Positions 41,829 to 51,705 of a stretch of DNA of 64,000 bases are shown here, piece after piece (position 1 is the first letter of the stretch; each line of letters starts with the position of its first letter). The stretch is from contig NC_072791.1 in the NCBI RefSeq assembly GCF_028583425.1, positions 37,083,368 through 37,147,367 of the forward strand, written 5' to 3'. Under the pieces are notes generated by a model. That model was not told the origin of the DNA and made no database searches. It saw only the letters and a program-made list of their open reading frames with translations. Source of the stretch: Eublepharis macularius. Taxonomy: Eukaryota; Chordata; Lepidosauria; Squamata; Eublepharidae. The translations under genes and the position numbers were made by a program.

Positions 41829-42209
41829 ATTGAGGCAAGAAAGCATTTAAGCAGTACATGCTTCCTTAATAGGAATAGAAACGTGAAGAAAGTACAGCTC
41901 TAAATACTCAGTCATTTCCCCCCTCCCACTTAGACCACAGGTTTGCGCGGGAAAGGGTCTGGGAAATCTTTCTAGAGTTTATACATCAGCCTTGACAGGA
42001 CTAAGAGCAAACTAACATTTCAGACAGTACAAGGTCACTTCTGCGAGCTTCAAAGAAAAGAGATAAGACAGCTGTGTTCTCAGCTTCTCCGGCTGCTTGA
42101 GAAATGAAAGTGATGGTTAGAGCATTAGCAAAATGAAATTAAGGTACAGCATTAGCAATGGTTCACCACCTAGAGCAATGGCATGGATGTAGGGGTACAG
42201 AGATGACAG

Positions 42210-42246
<37 letters not shown>
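42210..42246 (+). repeat. (GTT)n microsatellite
   Basis: About 12 TTG/GTT units, directly readable. Confidence 0.95.
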
Positions 42247-42396
42247 GCATCTGATGAACTGAGCTCCAGCTAACCCTTCTGGTTGGAAAATGTTCCTGTC
42301 AAACACATAGTTGCTGAATCACCCTCTCATTTCCTGTCTCCTGCTGTTTGGAAGAATGAAACTAGATTGTGAGTTCCAATGCTAAGCAAAGTTGTG

Positions 42397-42723
42397 TGTG
42401 TTATGTGCTGCCAAGTCGCCTCCGACCTTTGGTGATCCTATGAATGAAAGACCTCCAAAATGTCCTATCATTAACAGACTTGCTCAGATCTTGCAAATTG
42501 GAGGACGTGGCATCTTTTATTGAGTCACAGAACCATAGAACCACAGAGTTGGAGGGGGCCATACAGACCTTCTAGTCCAACCCCCTGCCCAATGCAGGAT
42601 GAGCCTAAAGCATCCCTGACAAATATTCAAGTCAAGCCATCTCATTTTAGGTCTTCCTCTTTTCCTACTGCCTTCTGTTTTTCCTAGCATTATTGACTTT
42701 TCCAGAGATTCTTGTCTTCTCAT
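42397..42723 (-). pseudogene. RTE/BovB-type LINE C-terminus, split by CR1
   Basis: On the minus strand, SLEKSIMLGKTEGSRKRGRP then KMRWLD. After the 102-bp CR1 insertion and its 5-bp duplication, the frame resumes SIKDATSSNLQDLSKSVNDR then FWRSFIHRITKGRRRLGST and a stop. The LEKxxMLGKxEGxRxRGRxxMRWLD block and the terminal TKGRRRLGST are typical of the RTE/BovB LINE C-terminus, followed by the usual 3' end (CGACTTGGCAGCACATAACA). The reading frame is intact on both sides of the insertion. Confidence 0.8.
42528..42629 (-). mobile_element. CR1 3'-end fragment (102 bp)
   Basis: Bounded by AGTCA on both sides (42523-42527, 42630-42634). On the minus strand it ends ...CTCTGTGGTTCTATGGTTCTGTG, matching the CR1 tail of ATTCTATG-type octamers, after GGGGGTTGGACTAGAAGG. 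Confidence 0.78.
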
Positions 42724-42885
42724 GATATGACCAAAGTATGATAGCCTCAGTTTTGTTACACCCTCCTAAATTACACCCTCCTAAAACAATTGGCTTGAGG
42801 TGCAAGAATAAGTGCAAACATTTACAACTGCTTTTAAATATCAGAAATAATTTTGTTGGGATTTTGATATACTGGTTCAGACTGA

Positions 42886-43002
42886 GGGCCAAGCTACAAG
42901 TGACGAATGACACTTGAACAGCAAGTGGATTGAGTGGGGCGCAAGTGAACAGGAAGGAATACACTTGCCGTTCAAGTGTCATTCGTCACTTGTAGCTTCC
43001 CC
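42886..43002. mobile_element. Palindromic MITE (family M), copy 4
   Basis: GGGCCAAGCTACAAGTGACG left and complement right (GTAGCTTCCCC). TGA on both sides (42883-42885, 43003-43005), a clean 3-bp TSD. Confidence 0.85.
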
Positions 43003-43379
43003 TGACTCTTAATTAGTACATTTCTGACTGCACTCACCTACCTCCAAACACCCTCTCCACCTACTTTCATATGTAGCTGTTAAACATTACCTGTTTTGTA
43101 TTTTCAGGGGCTGTTTCCAAGTGATGAGAGTAGTACCTGTGTGTTGATATCTTCAATGCATGGGGAAATAAAGTTCCAAGTAAATGCAGCATCACTATTG
43201 TTTTGAAAGGTTAATCAATTATACTTCATGGAAACCAAGGCTTTGGCAATATATATACTAGGTCACCATATCCAGCCCTCTTCCAAATAACTTAAATGAA
43301 TTTTAAATTATCTCTTTTCTGTCTCCTGGGGAGCTATTCTGCAGCCTTTTAAAGCTCACTTAGAGAAATTGTTTCCTGA

Positions 43380-43660
43380 TATCCAGCCTTCATTTTCCTT
43401 TATTCATTTTCTTCTCGTAATGCTAGGTAATACCCGTGGAGCCACCATAAACAGTTTATCTCTTTTGATGGCAAATATGGCCTTCATTGTCATTATGATT
43501 CAGCTAACCTTTAAAGGACCCGAGTAGATGAGCTGGTGCATTCCACTATTATCCTATTTGTGAAGAAGTGAAGCTACTGCTGTCTTCGGCACTAGATTGG
43601 GATGCAAAAATATGTGCAATTTGCCGTCCCTGGAGAATGCTCCTTTCTTGAATTAGATGA
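43380..43660. promoter_or_regulatory. Candidate conserved non-coding element
   Basis: CTTCTCGTAATGCTAGGTAA, CCATAAACAGTTTATCTC, TCATTGTCATTATGATTCAGC and TTTAAAGGACCCGAG. Non-repeat, retains CpG. Inference only. Confidence 0.28.
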
Positions 43661-44135
43661 GTGCAGATCTGAGCCTTCAATGGCACTGGGTTGGATCCAG
43701 ACTAAATTAGCAATTCCTAGCCATTTCCCCCCTTCCACTGCAGTCCACCTTTAGGGCCCCCTATGCCCCAGGAACTGATTTTGTGGCAATCGGCTGCAAT
43801 GGAAGGGGGGGAGACAGGAAATTTCTTCTGATGGAAAATTTAGTCTGTATGCAACCAACACGTACATGAATACTATAGCAGTTGCTCTGCATGCATGCAA
43901 TATAGCTGCACCTACAAAGTAATCATGATGCACCAGGAACTTTGAAAAGTAATTATAGATTCTGGCCTACAGAGATTTTGTTACTGCAATCCTACGTCTA
44001 TCTGTCTAGCACATTTTAATCTACCCTTCCTCCAGTGCCTTTTTTCTTTAAAAAAAGATATTGGTACTTATGATGTTCTCCCCTATCAGCCCAAGATCTA
44101 AATGCCCAAGAGGTGCCAATAATCCATAAAGAGGA
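43661..44135. other. Unassigned intergenic sequence
   Basis: No gene or element recognised. Confidence 0.45.
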
Positions 44136-44143
44136 GCCAGTTC

Positions 44144-44568
44144 TAGAGATGGGCACGAACCAAAATATGAACCAAAGTGTGATGAACCAGGCCGGTTCGT
44201 GATTCACAAACCAGTGGTTCGTCAGAGCCCATTTCTGATGAACCGCCAAAAACTTTAGGCTACTTCATTTGGTTCATTTTTTGGTTCGTTACTGCAGACA
44301 GCCTGGTACTGATCAATCAGTTTCCTAGGCAACAGGGGATGGACTTCCTGAAGACCTTCTGCTGACACGGAAGTGGCCTTCTGCTGGCCTGGAAGTGACC
44401 TTCTGCTGAACTGGAAGTGATGATTTGCTGACCTGGATGTGACGTTTTCACGAACCAAATGAACTGGTTCACGAACTGGAGTAGGTTCGTGAAAGTTCAT
44501 GGTTCATGAAATGCGACAAACCACGAACCGCACAGTTCTTTTTTTTTTCCAGTTCATGCCTATCTCTA
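44144..44568. mobile_element. Non-autonomous hAT element, perfect 8-bp TSD
   Basis: 425 bp; TAGAGATGGGCACGAACC and AGTTCATGCCTATCTCTA ends; TSD GCCAGTTC at 44136-44143 and 44569-44576. Collinear with 2721-3132 throughout (for example CAGACAGCCTGGTACTGATC and CAACAGGGGATGGACTTCCT), plus one extra CCTTCTGCTGGCC unit. Confidence 0.92.
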
Positions 44569-44659
44569 GCCAGTTCTGCCTGAAATGAAGCCCTGCCTTC
44601 CTCCAAGATGTTCAATGTGACATACATGCTTACATAATTTTGGCTTCATAACAACTCTA

Positions 44660-44900
44660 TTAGTTAGGCTTATACTTGCCAGGTAGCCCCCTCCTGTTTT
44701 TGGGCTCCCAATGCTGCTTGATAAAGCAGGAACAAAATGGGAGGAAGCATCAGGTGACACTATTTAATTAACTGAAAACTCTGTGGTTTATCATAGAGTT
44801 TCAGATTAATTCTAGAGCATTATGCCAACATGACATCACTTACAAGTTCACCCAGGAAGTGACATTGTGATGTTATCATTACATCCTTTGTTGTGACTAC
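44660..44900. repeat. Dispersed repeat related to 14946-15360
   Basis: ACTTGCCAGGTAGCCCCCTC, GATTAATTCTAGAGCATTATG, CATGACATCACTTA and AGGAAGTGACATTGTGATG. Class unknown. Confidence 0.45.
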
Positions 44901-46500
44901 ATCCCCTGACTCCCAGGGATTGCTAATGCTGGAATGGCAACCATTGTCGTAAGATGGCCAATTATGCTGTTTTCATCTGATTAATAAAAGACATTCCCAC
45001 AGCCAATAGGAAGGATGCCATTTCCTCATCTGTTTCACATGCAGGTCCACCAAACACATAGCAAAAAAAGACAGAACAAAATAGCCAAGACATTTCAAGT
45101 GCTTCCACTGTTTAATAATTAGACTGTACCAACTGTATGCATATGTAAAGAGATCCGTGTGAATGAGTTTATAGGAAGTAACTTTAAGAACCGAGAACTA
45201 CGTTTATGAACTCAATACGCTTCTTGACTAAATAAAAGTTTATTTTGTTTTGTTAAAAAAAACATATGTAAATTACATATTCTTGGTCCACTTTTGTGTG
45301 CACATGAGCCAATATAAAGTTGTACCTTTTTAACTATTGGTGAAATTGTTGGACAGATGCCATGTCTACACATGCAGTAGAATCAAGTGACAGATGTCTG
45401 GTAGAACAGACTACTTTTTCAGACTGCTGGCGGGAGGGTCATTTTTAATGCTTCCTCACATAAAACTCCTTGCATACAAATAGTTAATATCTCAGAGGGA
45501 GAAATTCAACTGTAGCTCTTAACATGGTTTGCTTGTTTTATGCTTAAGAGCATACCTAACATAGGGAAAGTGCACTCACTTCCTTGCATTTTACTACCTC
45601 AGCATTCTGCTTCCTCATAACCTTCCCATTCTGCTGCAGGCAACTGGATCAAAATAATGCAATTTGGGGTAGGAGGAGCATACTTTTTGAAAATTCATAT
45701 CTACATAGGATTTGCATTGTAAATATCATGAAATGTGACTCTAAGCAACAAATCAAGCATGCACACACCATCCTGGTGTAGCAACATGACCATCGTATGC
45801 CACTGTATAGGTCAAAATGTTCCTGATAAAAAGCCCTGAATGTGACAATTTATGACTTGAACACATAACCCTTAGCTTTTTACTGAGCAAAAACACTACC
45901 AGTCTCTGTTTTCTGACCTGGCAGTGTAATTCTAAGCCAAACGCCACCAGGAATGCAAAGATATAGCCAGCTTCCTACTTATTTCCAGAACAGTGCTTAT
46001 CCAAGCGAATTTGGCCACCATCATATTTTTAAAAATATTTTTAATGCAAACCCTTTTCCGTGCCAACTGCTATTGTTGTTTCCTAAGACTGGAGTCTCTC
46101 TGCCCAGTGTCTGGCATGTCTACAGACTGCAAGAGTTACTGTTTCTGACGGAAGTGTTGAAAGCTATAAAAAAAGACAAAATACATCCAAGTCTGCACCT
46201 GCCTTCTAATGCTATTATTTTATATCAAATCAAAGAATTGGATCAGATTGGATGCAGACTCAGTCATCTCTTATTTTATTTACAATACAGACTGCACAAT
46301 TTTAAAAAAATAAAAATAAAAAGAGGCTTAAGAAAGAAAACAAAAACAGAGTTCTAATCTGGAAGAGAGAGACTGGTGGAAGTGAAGCTAATACACCGAG
46401 ATCTATGCACAGTGAGGTATGCGCTGAACTGTACCATCCATACTCGGCGTTCAGCAATGTGGCTTAAACAAGGCACTATGAAACTGCCAGGTCCCACAGC
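44901..46500. other. Unassigned mostly unique sequence
   Basis: No gene or element recognised over 1.6 kb. Longest frames show no domain. Confidence 0.45.
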
Positions 46501-46765
46501 TGCATTCTTTTTACTCTCCAGTGTCACATTTAAATCAGGCCCCCAGTCAGATTTAAATCAGGCCTCCAGTCTCCTGGTTGAGGCGGAGGATCCCCTGCCC
46601 CCACCTCCTCCTTGCCACCACTTACCTGACCAGCAAGGGGAAAGGAGGGGAACGGACCTCCCAGGTGGACTCCCAGGGGCAGCACGACAATGTCACTCCT
46701 AGGAATGATGTCGTCGAGCTTCCCCAAGAGCACTTCTATGCTTTGCAGTGGGTCAGTTTGGGCCT
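46501..46765. repeat. GC-rich sequence with a short local duplication
   Basis: CAGATTTAAATCAGGCC is repeated at about 46529 and 46550. The rest is purine/pyrimidine-biased with CCCCTGCCCCCACCTCCTCC. Probably part of a dispersed repeat. Confidence 0.4.
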
Positions 46766-46766
46766 C

Positions 46767-47145
46767 ATAAGAACATAAGCAAAGCCATGTTGGATCAGGC
46801 CAGTGGCCCATCCAGTCCAACATTCTGTCACACACAGTGGCTAGAAATCCAGTGCCATCTAAAGGACTGTCAGTGAGGCCAGGACACCAGATGCCCTCCC
46901 ACTGCCTTCCTTCCAGCACCAAGACAACAGAGCACCACCTCCCCACAAAGAGAATACCATCTATCTCCTGTGGCTAATAGCCACTGATGGACCTCTGCTC
47001 CATATATTTGTCCAGTCCCCTCTTGAAGCTGGCAATGCTTGTAGCTGCCACCACCTCCTGTGGCAACGAATTCCATGTGTTTATCACCCTTTGTGTAAAG
47101 TAGTATTTTCTTCTATCTGTTCTAACCCGACTGCTTAATAATTTC
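46767..47145 (-). mobile_element. LINE ORF2 C-terminus and 3' UTR (CR1/L2-type)
   Basis: The minus strand codes FTQRVINTWNSLPQEVVAAT then SIASFKRGLDKYMEQRSISG, Y and a stop near 46977. This is the RVxxxWNxLPxxVV...S...FKxxLD motif that ends the ORF2 of CR1/L2/Jockey-type LINEs. A short 3' UTR follows, ending GATCCAACATGGC and TTATGTTCTTAT. Its 3' region identifies the fragments at 32265, 37435 and 60375. Confidence 0.82.
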
Positions 47146-47220
47146 ATAGAGTGGCCTCAAGTGGCCAAATGTCCCAATTACTAACTCACTCAGGCAGAAG
47201 GCAAGGGGAAGTTCCCAAGT

Positions 47221-47821
47221 TGTCAGGCACAGGTTAGACAACTCTCACAGCTTTGAGTCAAAAGGGGGTATTCCAGAATCAAGTCTATAATAACAGGCCG
47301 AGGTCAGAGATGAGGGAATCAGTTCCAAACACAAGCAGCAAAGTCAGTATGAAATGGAAACATTGTTTCCACACAGCCACTCCCTTCTCTGCTGCTTTTA
47401 AGCCTCAAGCTGCGTGGCCACTTGTGCTGCTTCATGCACTTGCCAGCCGTCTCAGCCCTGCTCCTGCAAGTACTCATCATCACTGTTGATGCTGGGCCGG
47501 TGCTGAGCTGCTAGTTGGACACTGCGCCTTCTGGCTTGAAGGGCTGTCCTTGCCCTCCTCTGACAGCACTCCTTAGGCTCTGGTGGTGAGGGGGGAGAAC
47601 TGGCTGGTGCCTGGCTCCCTGTTGCTGGCCCAGGGCTGGGAAACCGAGGGGCTGATGTGCTGGGACCTGGCTGTGGGTCTGTGTCTGATCCTTGAGAGAC
47701 TGCCTCCTCCTGCAGTGCCTCTGCCACTGGCCGTGGATCTGGGTCAGGTTCACCAACTGCCTCTTCCTCAGAAGAGTCCTCTGCATTTCTTTGCTCTGAT
47801 GGGTTGGGCTGGTCCACGACA
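47221..47821 (-). mobile_element. Probable solo LTR (601 bp)
   Basis: Minus strand starts TGTCGTGGACCAGCCC and ends TGTGCCTGACA, giving TGTC...GACA ends. A TATA-like GGCTTAAAAGC lies near 47398-47408, followed by CTCTGACCTCGGCCTG and GAGAGTTGTCTAACC, an R/U5-like layout. Flanks CCAAGT and CCAAAT differ at one base. The 136-codon minus-strand frame 47452-47862 overlaps it: proline/glutamate-rich, no domain, and more likely U3 sequence than a gene. Confidence 0.5.
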
Positions 47822-48335
47822 CCAAATTGGGCCTGTTTGGGGCCCAAATTGGCCCGCTGCAAAGTGCCCGCACATGAGGAATGAGAAGAAGGTAAGTGCT
47901 GGGTCCTTCCTCCTGCCGGGAGGGTAAGGAAGGAAACCAGGCAACCCTAGGCCTAAGTCAATAAGTAGGGATGGATTGATGCCAAGCACAGAATATTACT
48001 AAACCAGCCATGTTCATCAGTATTGCAGCACTTCTAGCACACATCAAAGAAGTGGGCAAACGCCCTTGCATTTCTTGTGCGGTAAATAAGTCATTTGTAA
48101 TCACCCAGCTACTCTTGCTTCCCACAGCTTTTGAAAAGCTGAGTGGAAATATGATTGTAAAGCACTTTTTGTAATGACAGATGTAGGACTCCTATAAAGA
48201 CCCATTTCATTATGGATCTTTGGCCATCCTGTTGCATCCTCCTGGTACACTGCATCTTCTTCTCCCATAGTGAAGTGCATGCTTTGGAAGTCTAGCATGG
48301 GAAGTATCCCATAGCAAAACAAGGGTATCAATGTC
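47822..48335. other. Unassigned sequence
   Basis: No gene or element recognised, apart from CCTGCCGGGAGGGTAAGG at about 47911, which resembles dispersed-repeat termini. Confidence 0.4.
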
Positions 48336-48555
48336 GGGTTGCCAGCCTCCAGGTGGTGGCTGGAGATTTCCTGGAATTACAGCTGATCTCCACGGCTCAG
48401 AGATCAGTCCCCCTGGAGAAAATGGCTGCTTCGGAGGGTGAAATCTATGGCATTATATCCTGCTGAGGTTCCTCCCTTCCCTAAACGCCACTGTCTCAAG
48501 ACGCCACCCCCCAAATCTCCAAGAATTTCCCAACCCGGAGCTGGCAATCCTATTT
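48336..48555 (-). repeat. Dispersed repeat family T, copy 3 (most complete)
   Basis: Starts GGTTGCCAGCCTCCAGG and ends AACCCGGAGCTGGCAATCC, an imperfect inverted repeat. Between are GGAATTACAGCTGATCTCC, GAGATCAGTCCCCCTGGAG, AAATGGCTGCTTCGGAGG and CTATGGCATTATATCC. The ends suggest a non-autonomous DNA transposon. Confidence 0.7.
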
Positions 48556-49700
48556 TTGAACAGCATCTGTGTGTCACCTATGCAAAGACCTATGGCATTG
48601 CCATGCGGACCTGGACATTTAGCTGATCTCTCCCAGGTTGCCGCTGCTAATTCAGTCTTCCTCCCCACTGTGGAGAAGGAAACTGCAAACAGTGATCCTG
48701 AAAGAACATTAGTTGTTAAAAATAACCAGTCAAAGAGATATGTTTGATCATAGCACTCTAGTGACGTATAACCTTGCCCAGGGTTAATGGGCAAAAGAAG
48801 TCAATGCTATACCAATCCCTCTTTCAGATGTTAAATTGCTCAGGAGACAGGAATCAATAGGTATCAATATATTATAATGCACTTGGTCTCATGAAATCAT
48901 TCATTTTCCTTTCCAATTGGAGCAATCTCATTTCAGTAGGCCAGCCAAGAGTCTGTAGAAAAATATATGCAGTGGAAAGAAGTAATGGCACTCTATTACG
49001 AGCTCCCTCCTCTTTTTGCATTCCGATCTGGCCGTTTGGAGCAGTTGGACTGCTCTGGTTCTTGCAAATTGTGTTCGGGGACTTTGAATGGAAAGACCCT
49101 CTTGGGCTATGCTTTCCTATATTGGATTATCTCTTTTCCCAAATGGAGGAGTGTTTACCCAAGGACTGAAAGAGGATTCTTTCTCTCTTTCTTCTACCTT
49201 TCCCACCATATCCCACATACACACAAAAGGAAATAACCTTGGTTTCTGTGATCTCTGACAAGTTAATTGCTTCCTTCTTATCTCTTCAAGTAGAACTCTG
49301 GGAGGTTTTCAGAGCTCAGGGTCCCCATTATGGGCAGATGTAACAAAACATTCATTTTCTGAAAGGGATGGGAAGTTGCCTTTTAGCTAGCTTTCCATTA
49401 AGTTTCCCCCACCCCCTGCATCTCCCTAGATGTCAAAACAAACATCAATATATAATGCATATAAAGTATTATAGTGGCCAGAAAAATAGGGATTGCTAAG
49501 AAACAGAGTTCTGTTCCCTTCCCTGACTCATTTTGACAAGTCATTTAATTGTTCTTTATATCCATTGACAATGCAAATAACAATTCTGTTTTTTATCATG
49601 CAGCTTATAGCGAATGTTAATTCAGGGTTGTGACTGTAATGTAAAAACCTTAAATAGGTTTGAGGTACAGATTGAAAACATGAGGCTTGTCTCCATAGAC
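48556..49700. other. Unassigned mostly unique sequence
   Basis: No gene or element recognised. The octamer/SOX-like motif at 49563-49586 is listed separately. Confidence 0.45.
49563..49586. promoter_or_regulatory. Octamer flanked by two SOX-like half-sites
   Basis: CATTGACA, then ATGCAAAT (perfect octamer), then AACAAT, within 24 bp. SOX-POU composite sites combine these elements. Function is unknown; short motifs occur by chance. Confidence 0.25.
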
Positions 49701-49709
49701 AAAGTTAGG

Positions 49710-49960
49710 GATGTCAGGCCTCCTGGTTTAGTGGGAAATCTCCCAGCATCTCACTACTTTGCCCACTGGCATCTCAAGTACCAATGAGAGGAAATAGGGG
49801 AGGAGGAGGGAGTGATGCCAGCACATTCATGTCACTTCCAGTTGTGGACATTCTGGAAACTCTATGGTAAATACGTAGAAACCCAACGGCAAAGGCATGA
49901 CAGTCCATGGCAGTACCCGTCCTCCAGTTTCTACTGGAGGGTTGCCACCTGTGGCCTAGC
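49710..49960. repeat. Dispersed repeat fragment
   Basis: GGCCTCCTGGTTTAGTGGGAA at the left and CTGGAGGGTTGCCACCTG at the right. It shares GTTGCCA-type ends with family T and TCACTTCCAG blocks with 44660-44900. Class unknown. Confidence 0.4.
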
Positions 49961-50119
49961 AACCCAAGTCAAAGTATAAGCCTGAGACTCCATTTTGGGA
50001 ACTTTGTTGCTATAAACTTTTGGGGAAATTTGGGGTGCCCAGGAAGGACAGAGTTTGGGGAGGGAGTTCAACAAGGGCTCTGATGTTACTCTAGGGTTTC
50101 TGTTTCTTCTAGGCGCTAG

Positions 50120-50905
50120 GGTAGGGCGGAATCTGGAGATCTCCCAGAATTACAACTTTTCTGCAGAATACAGAGATCAGTTCCCTTGGAGAAAATGGCA
50201 GCCTTAGATGGTGGTGTCTATGGCATTACTCTATGCATGTTTTATCTCAGGCAACACCATAAACAACCAGAGTTGGTGATGTCCGTACAGAGAGCGAACA
50301 CCCGGTGAGGGGGTCACTCCCGACGGGAAAGTGGCAACGGGTATGCCCGGCTGAATATCCCGTTTCGCTATATACACGCTTCTTCAAAAGCCTCCATACA
50401 ATTGCCAATAAATTTGTTGATTGCAAAGCAGGAGTCGTCTACCGTTAATTTCCCTTACTCAATCTCGGGCTGAAAGCCTCTGCCTTCTCTCCTCTAGAGG
50501 AGATTGAGTAAGGGAAATTAATGGTAGATGACTCCTGCTTTGCAATCAACAAATTTATTGGCAATTGTATGGAGGCTTTTGAAGAAGCGTGTATATAGCA
50601 AAACGGGATATTCAGCCAGGCATGCCCGTTGCCACTCTCCCGTCGGGAGTGACCCCCTCACCGGGTGTTCGCTCTCTGTACGGACATCACCAACTCTGGT
50701 TGTTTATGGTGTTGCCTGAGATAAAACAGTAAAACGACATTGGAAACAGGAATTGGTTGTTCTTCAACGGTCCTTTTTGGCTCCTGCTGTGTTTATTTTC
50801 GTCTGTGACCGTTCCCCACCCTTGGTTTTTGGCAATTACTCTATGCATCCCAGGTACCACCACCAAATCTATAGGAATTTCCCAAATTTGAGTTGGCAAC
50901 CATAC
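50120..50905 (-). repeat. Dispersed repeat family T, copy 4, split by palindromic insertion
   Basis: AATCTGGAGATCTCCCAGAAT, AGAGATCAGTTCCCTTGGAG and GTCTATGGCATTACTCTATGC before the insertion; CCCAGGTACC, AAATCTATAGGAATTTCCC and GAGTTGGCAACCAT after it. Same order as copy 3. Confidence 0.65.
50239..50834. mobile_element. Inverted-arm retroelement insertion (596 bp), 14-bp TSD, PLE-like
   Basis: Bounded by ATTACTCTATGCAT at 50225-50238 and 50835-50848. It comprises a left arm (50239-50466), a 33-bp loop, an inverted right arm (50500-50727) differing from it at only a handful of positions, and a 107-bp single-copy tail ending TTGGTTTTTGGCA. There is no coding capacity. The arm includes TTGAAGA...GCGAAAC (minus strand of 50361-50388), parallel to the hammerhead-like core at 1523-1554. 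The long TSD rules out a cut-and-paste transposon; partial inverted copies at the 5' side are typical of Penelope-like insertions. The PLE assignment is inference. Confidence 0.6.
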
Positions 50906-50907
50906 CT

Positions 50908-51705
50908 AGCAGGAGTTCCTTCTCCAAAGCTGCAATTTCCTCAAGGGGAACAGAGCTTCATATTCCAGAGATCAGTTAAGTAGAGATGGGCACGATCCAA
51001 AAAAAATTAACTATCCAGCTGATCATGGATTGGCACCGGCAATGATCCCAAATTAACAATCCACACCGATCATCTCCCATTCCCGATCCATGGATCGTGG
51101 ATCGTGGAGGCCAAAGCGAGGCGCACTGCTATTCCTAGCTATGTGGGAAGGTGGGTGGTGGCAGCGGCCGCTGGGCCTGGCAGGCACGGGGAGGCTGCGA
51201 CGAGCCACCTCCCCTTAGGTCCCATTCAGCAACACGGGAGGTCTGTGTTTGGCCATCAGAGCTGCCTATCAGGGTTTGCAGGGATGAGATTGGAGTGCCC
51301 ATGGCTACAGAACACCCCCTTCCCCCTCCCTCCCCTGGGTTTCTTCCCCCAACTTGTGACTGCTTTGCTGCTCCGTGGTTGGAAGGAAGCCCTGCTGATC
51401 AAGGAAAGCTGGGCTTCCATTTGGGTTTCCAGGGCGACAGAAGGAGGGCAAACAGAGCTCAGGCTTTCCCCTGGCTCCGTTGCCAGGGGAATAGATTGCT
51501 GGCACCTGAGTGTCTGGATCCCCGATCCAAGCCCGAACGCAACGATCCAGGCCTCTCCCGATCGCTGGATCATTGGCCGTGGACGATCATGATCCGCCGG
51601 GTCACGATCACACGATCGCCATTATTGTGGGGGTTTTTTGATCGTAATGCGGATCATGCCCATCTCTAGTTGTAAGCCCCACATTGAGTTTGGCAATTCT
51701 ACTTG
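50908..51705 (+). repeat. Dispersed repeat family T, copy 5, split by hAT
   Basis: CTCCAAAGCTGCAATTTCCTC and GAGATCAGTT before the hAT; GTTGTAAGCCCCACATTGAG and TTTGGCAATTCTAC after. Opposite orientation to the adjoining copy 4. Confidence 0.55.
50981..51668. mobile_element. Non-autonomous hAT element, GATC-rich subfamily
   Basis: 688 bp; TAGAGATGGGCACGATCC and GGATCATGCCCATCTCTA ends. The right TSD reads GTTGTAAG; the left reads GTTAAG, the same with 2 bp lost, as the family T consensus CAGTTGTAA confirms. The interior 51290-51500 is the complement of 26560-26770. Confidence 0.85.

Noticed and set aside
45953..46357. 134-codon plus-strand frame
   Set aside because: No domain or compositional sign of coding; a chance frame ending in a lysine-rich AT run.
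47452..47862. 136-codon proline/glutamate-rich minus-strand frame as a gene
   Set aside because: It overlaps a probable LTR and lacks any recognisable domain.
50239..50834. Simple LINE 5' inversion by twin priming
   Set aside because: Twin priming inverts part of the element but does not duplicate the same 228 bp in both orientations.
50239..50834. Palindromic MITE
   Set aside because: A 14-bp TSD and an asymmetric 107-bp tail outside the arms do not fit cut-and-paste MITEs.
51104..51592. 162- and 172-codon plus-strand frames
   Set aside because: They lie wholly inside a non-autonomous hAT element, and the related interior at 26560-26770 lies in the opposite orientation; no domain.
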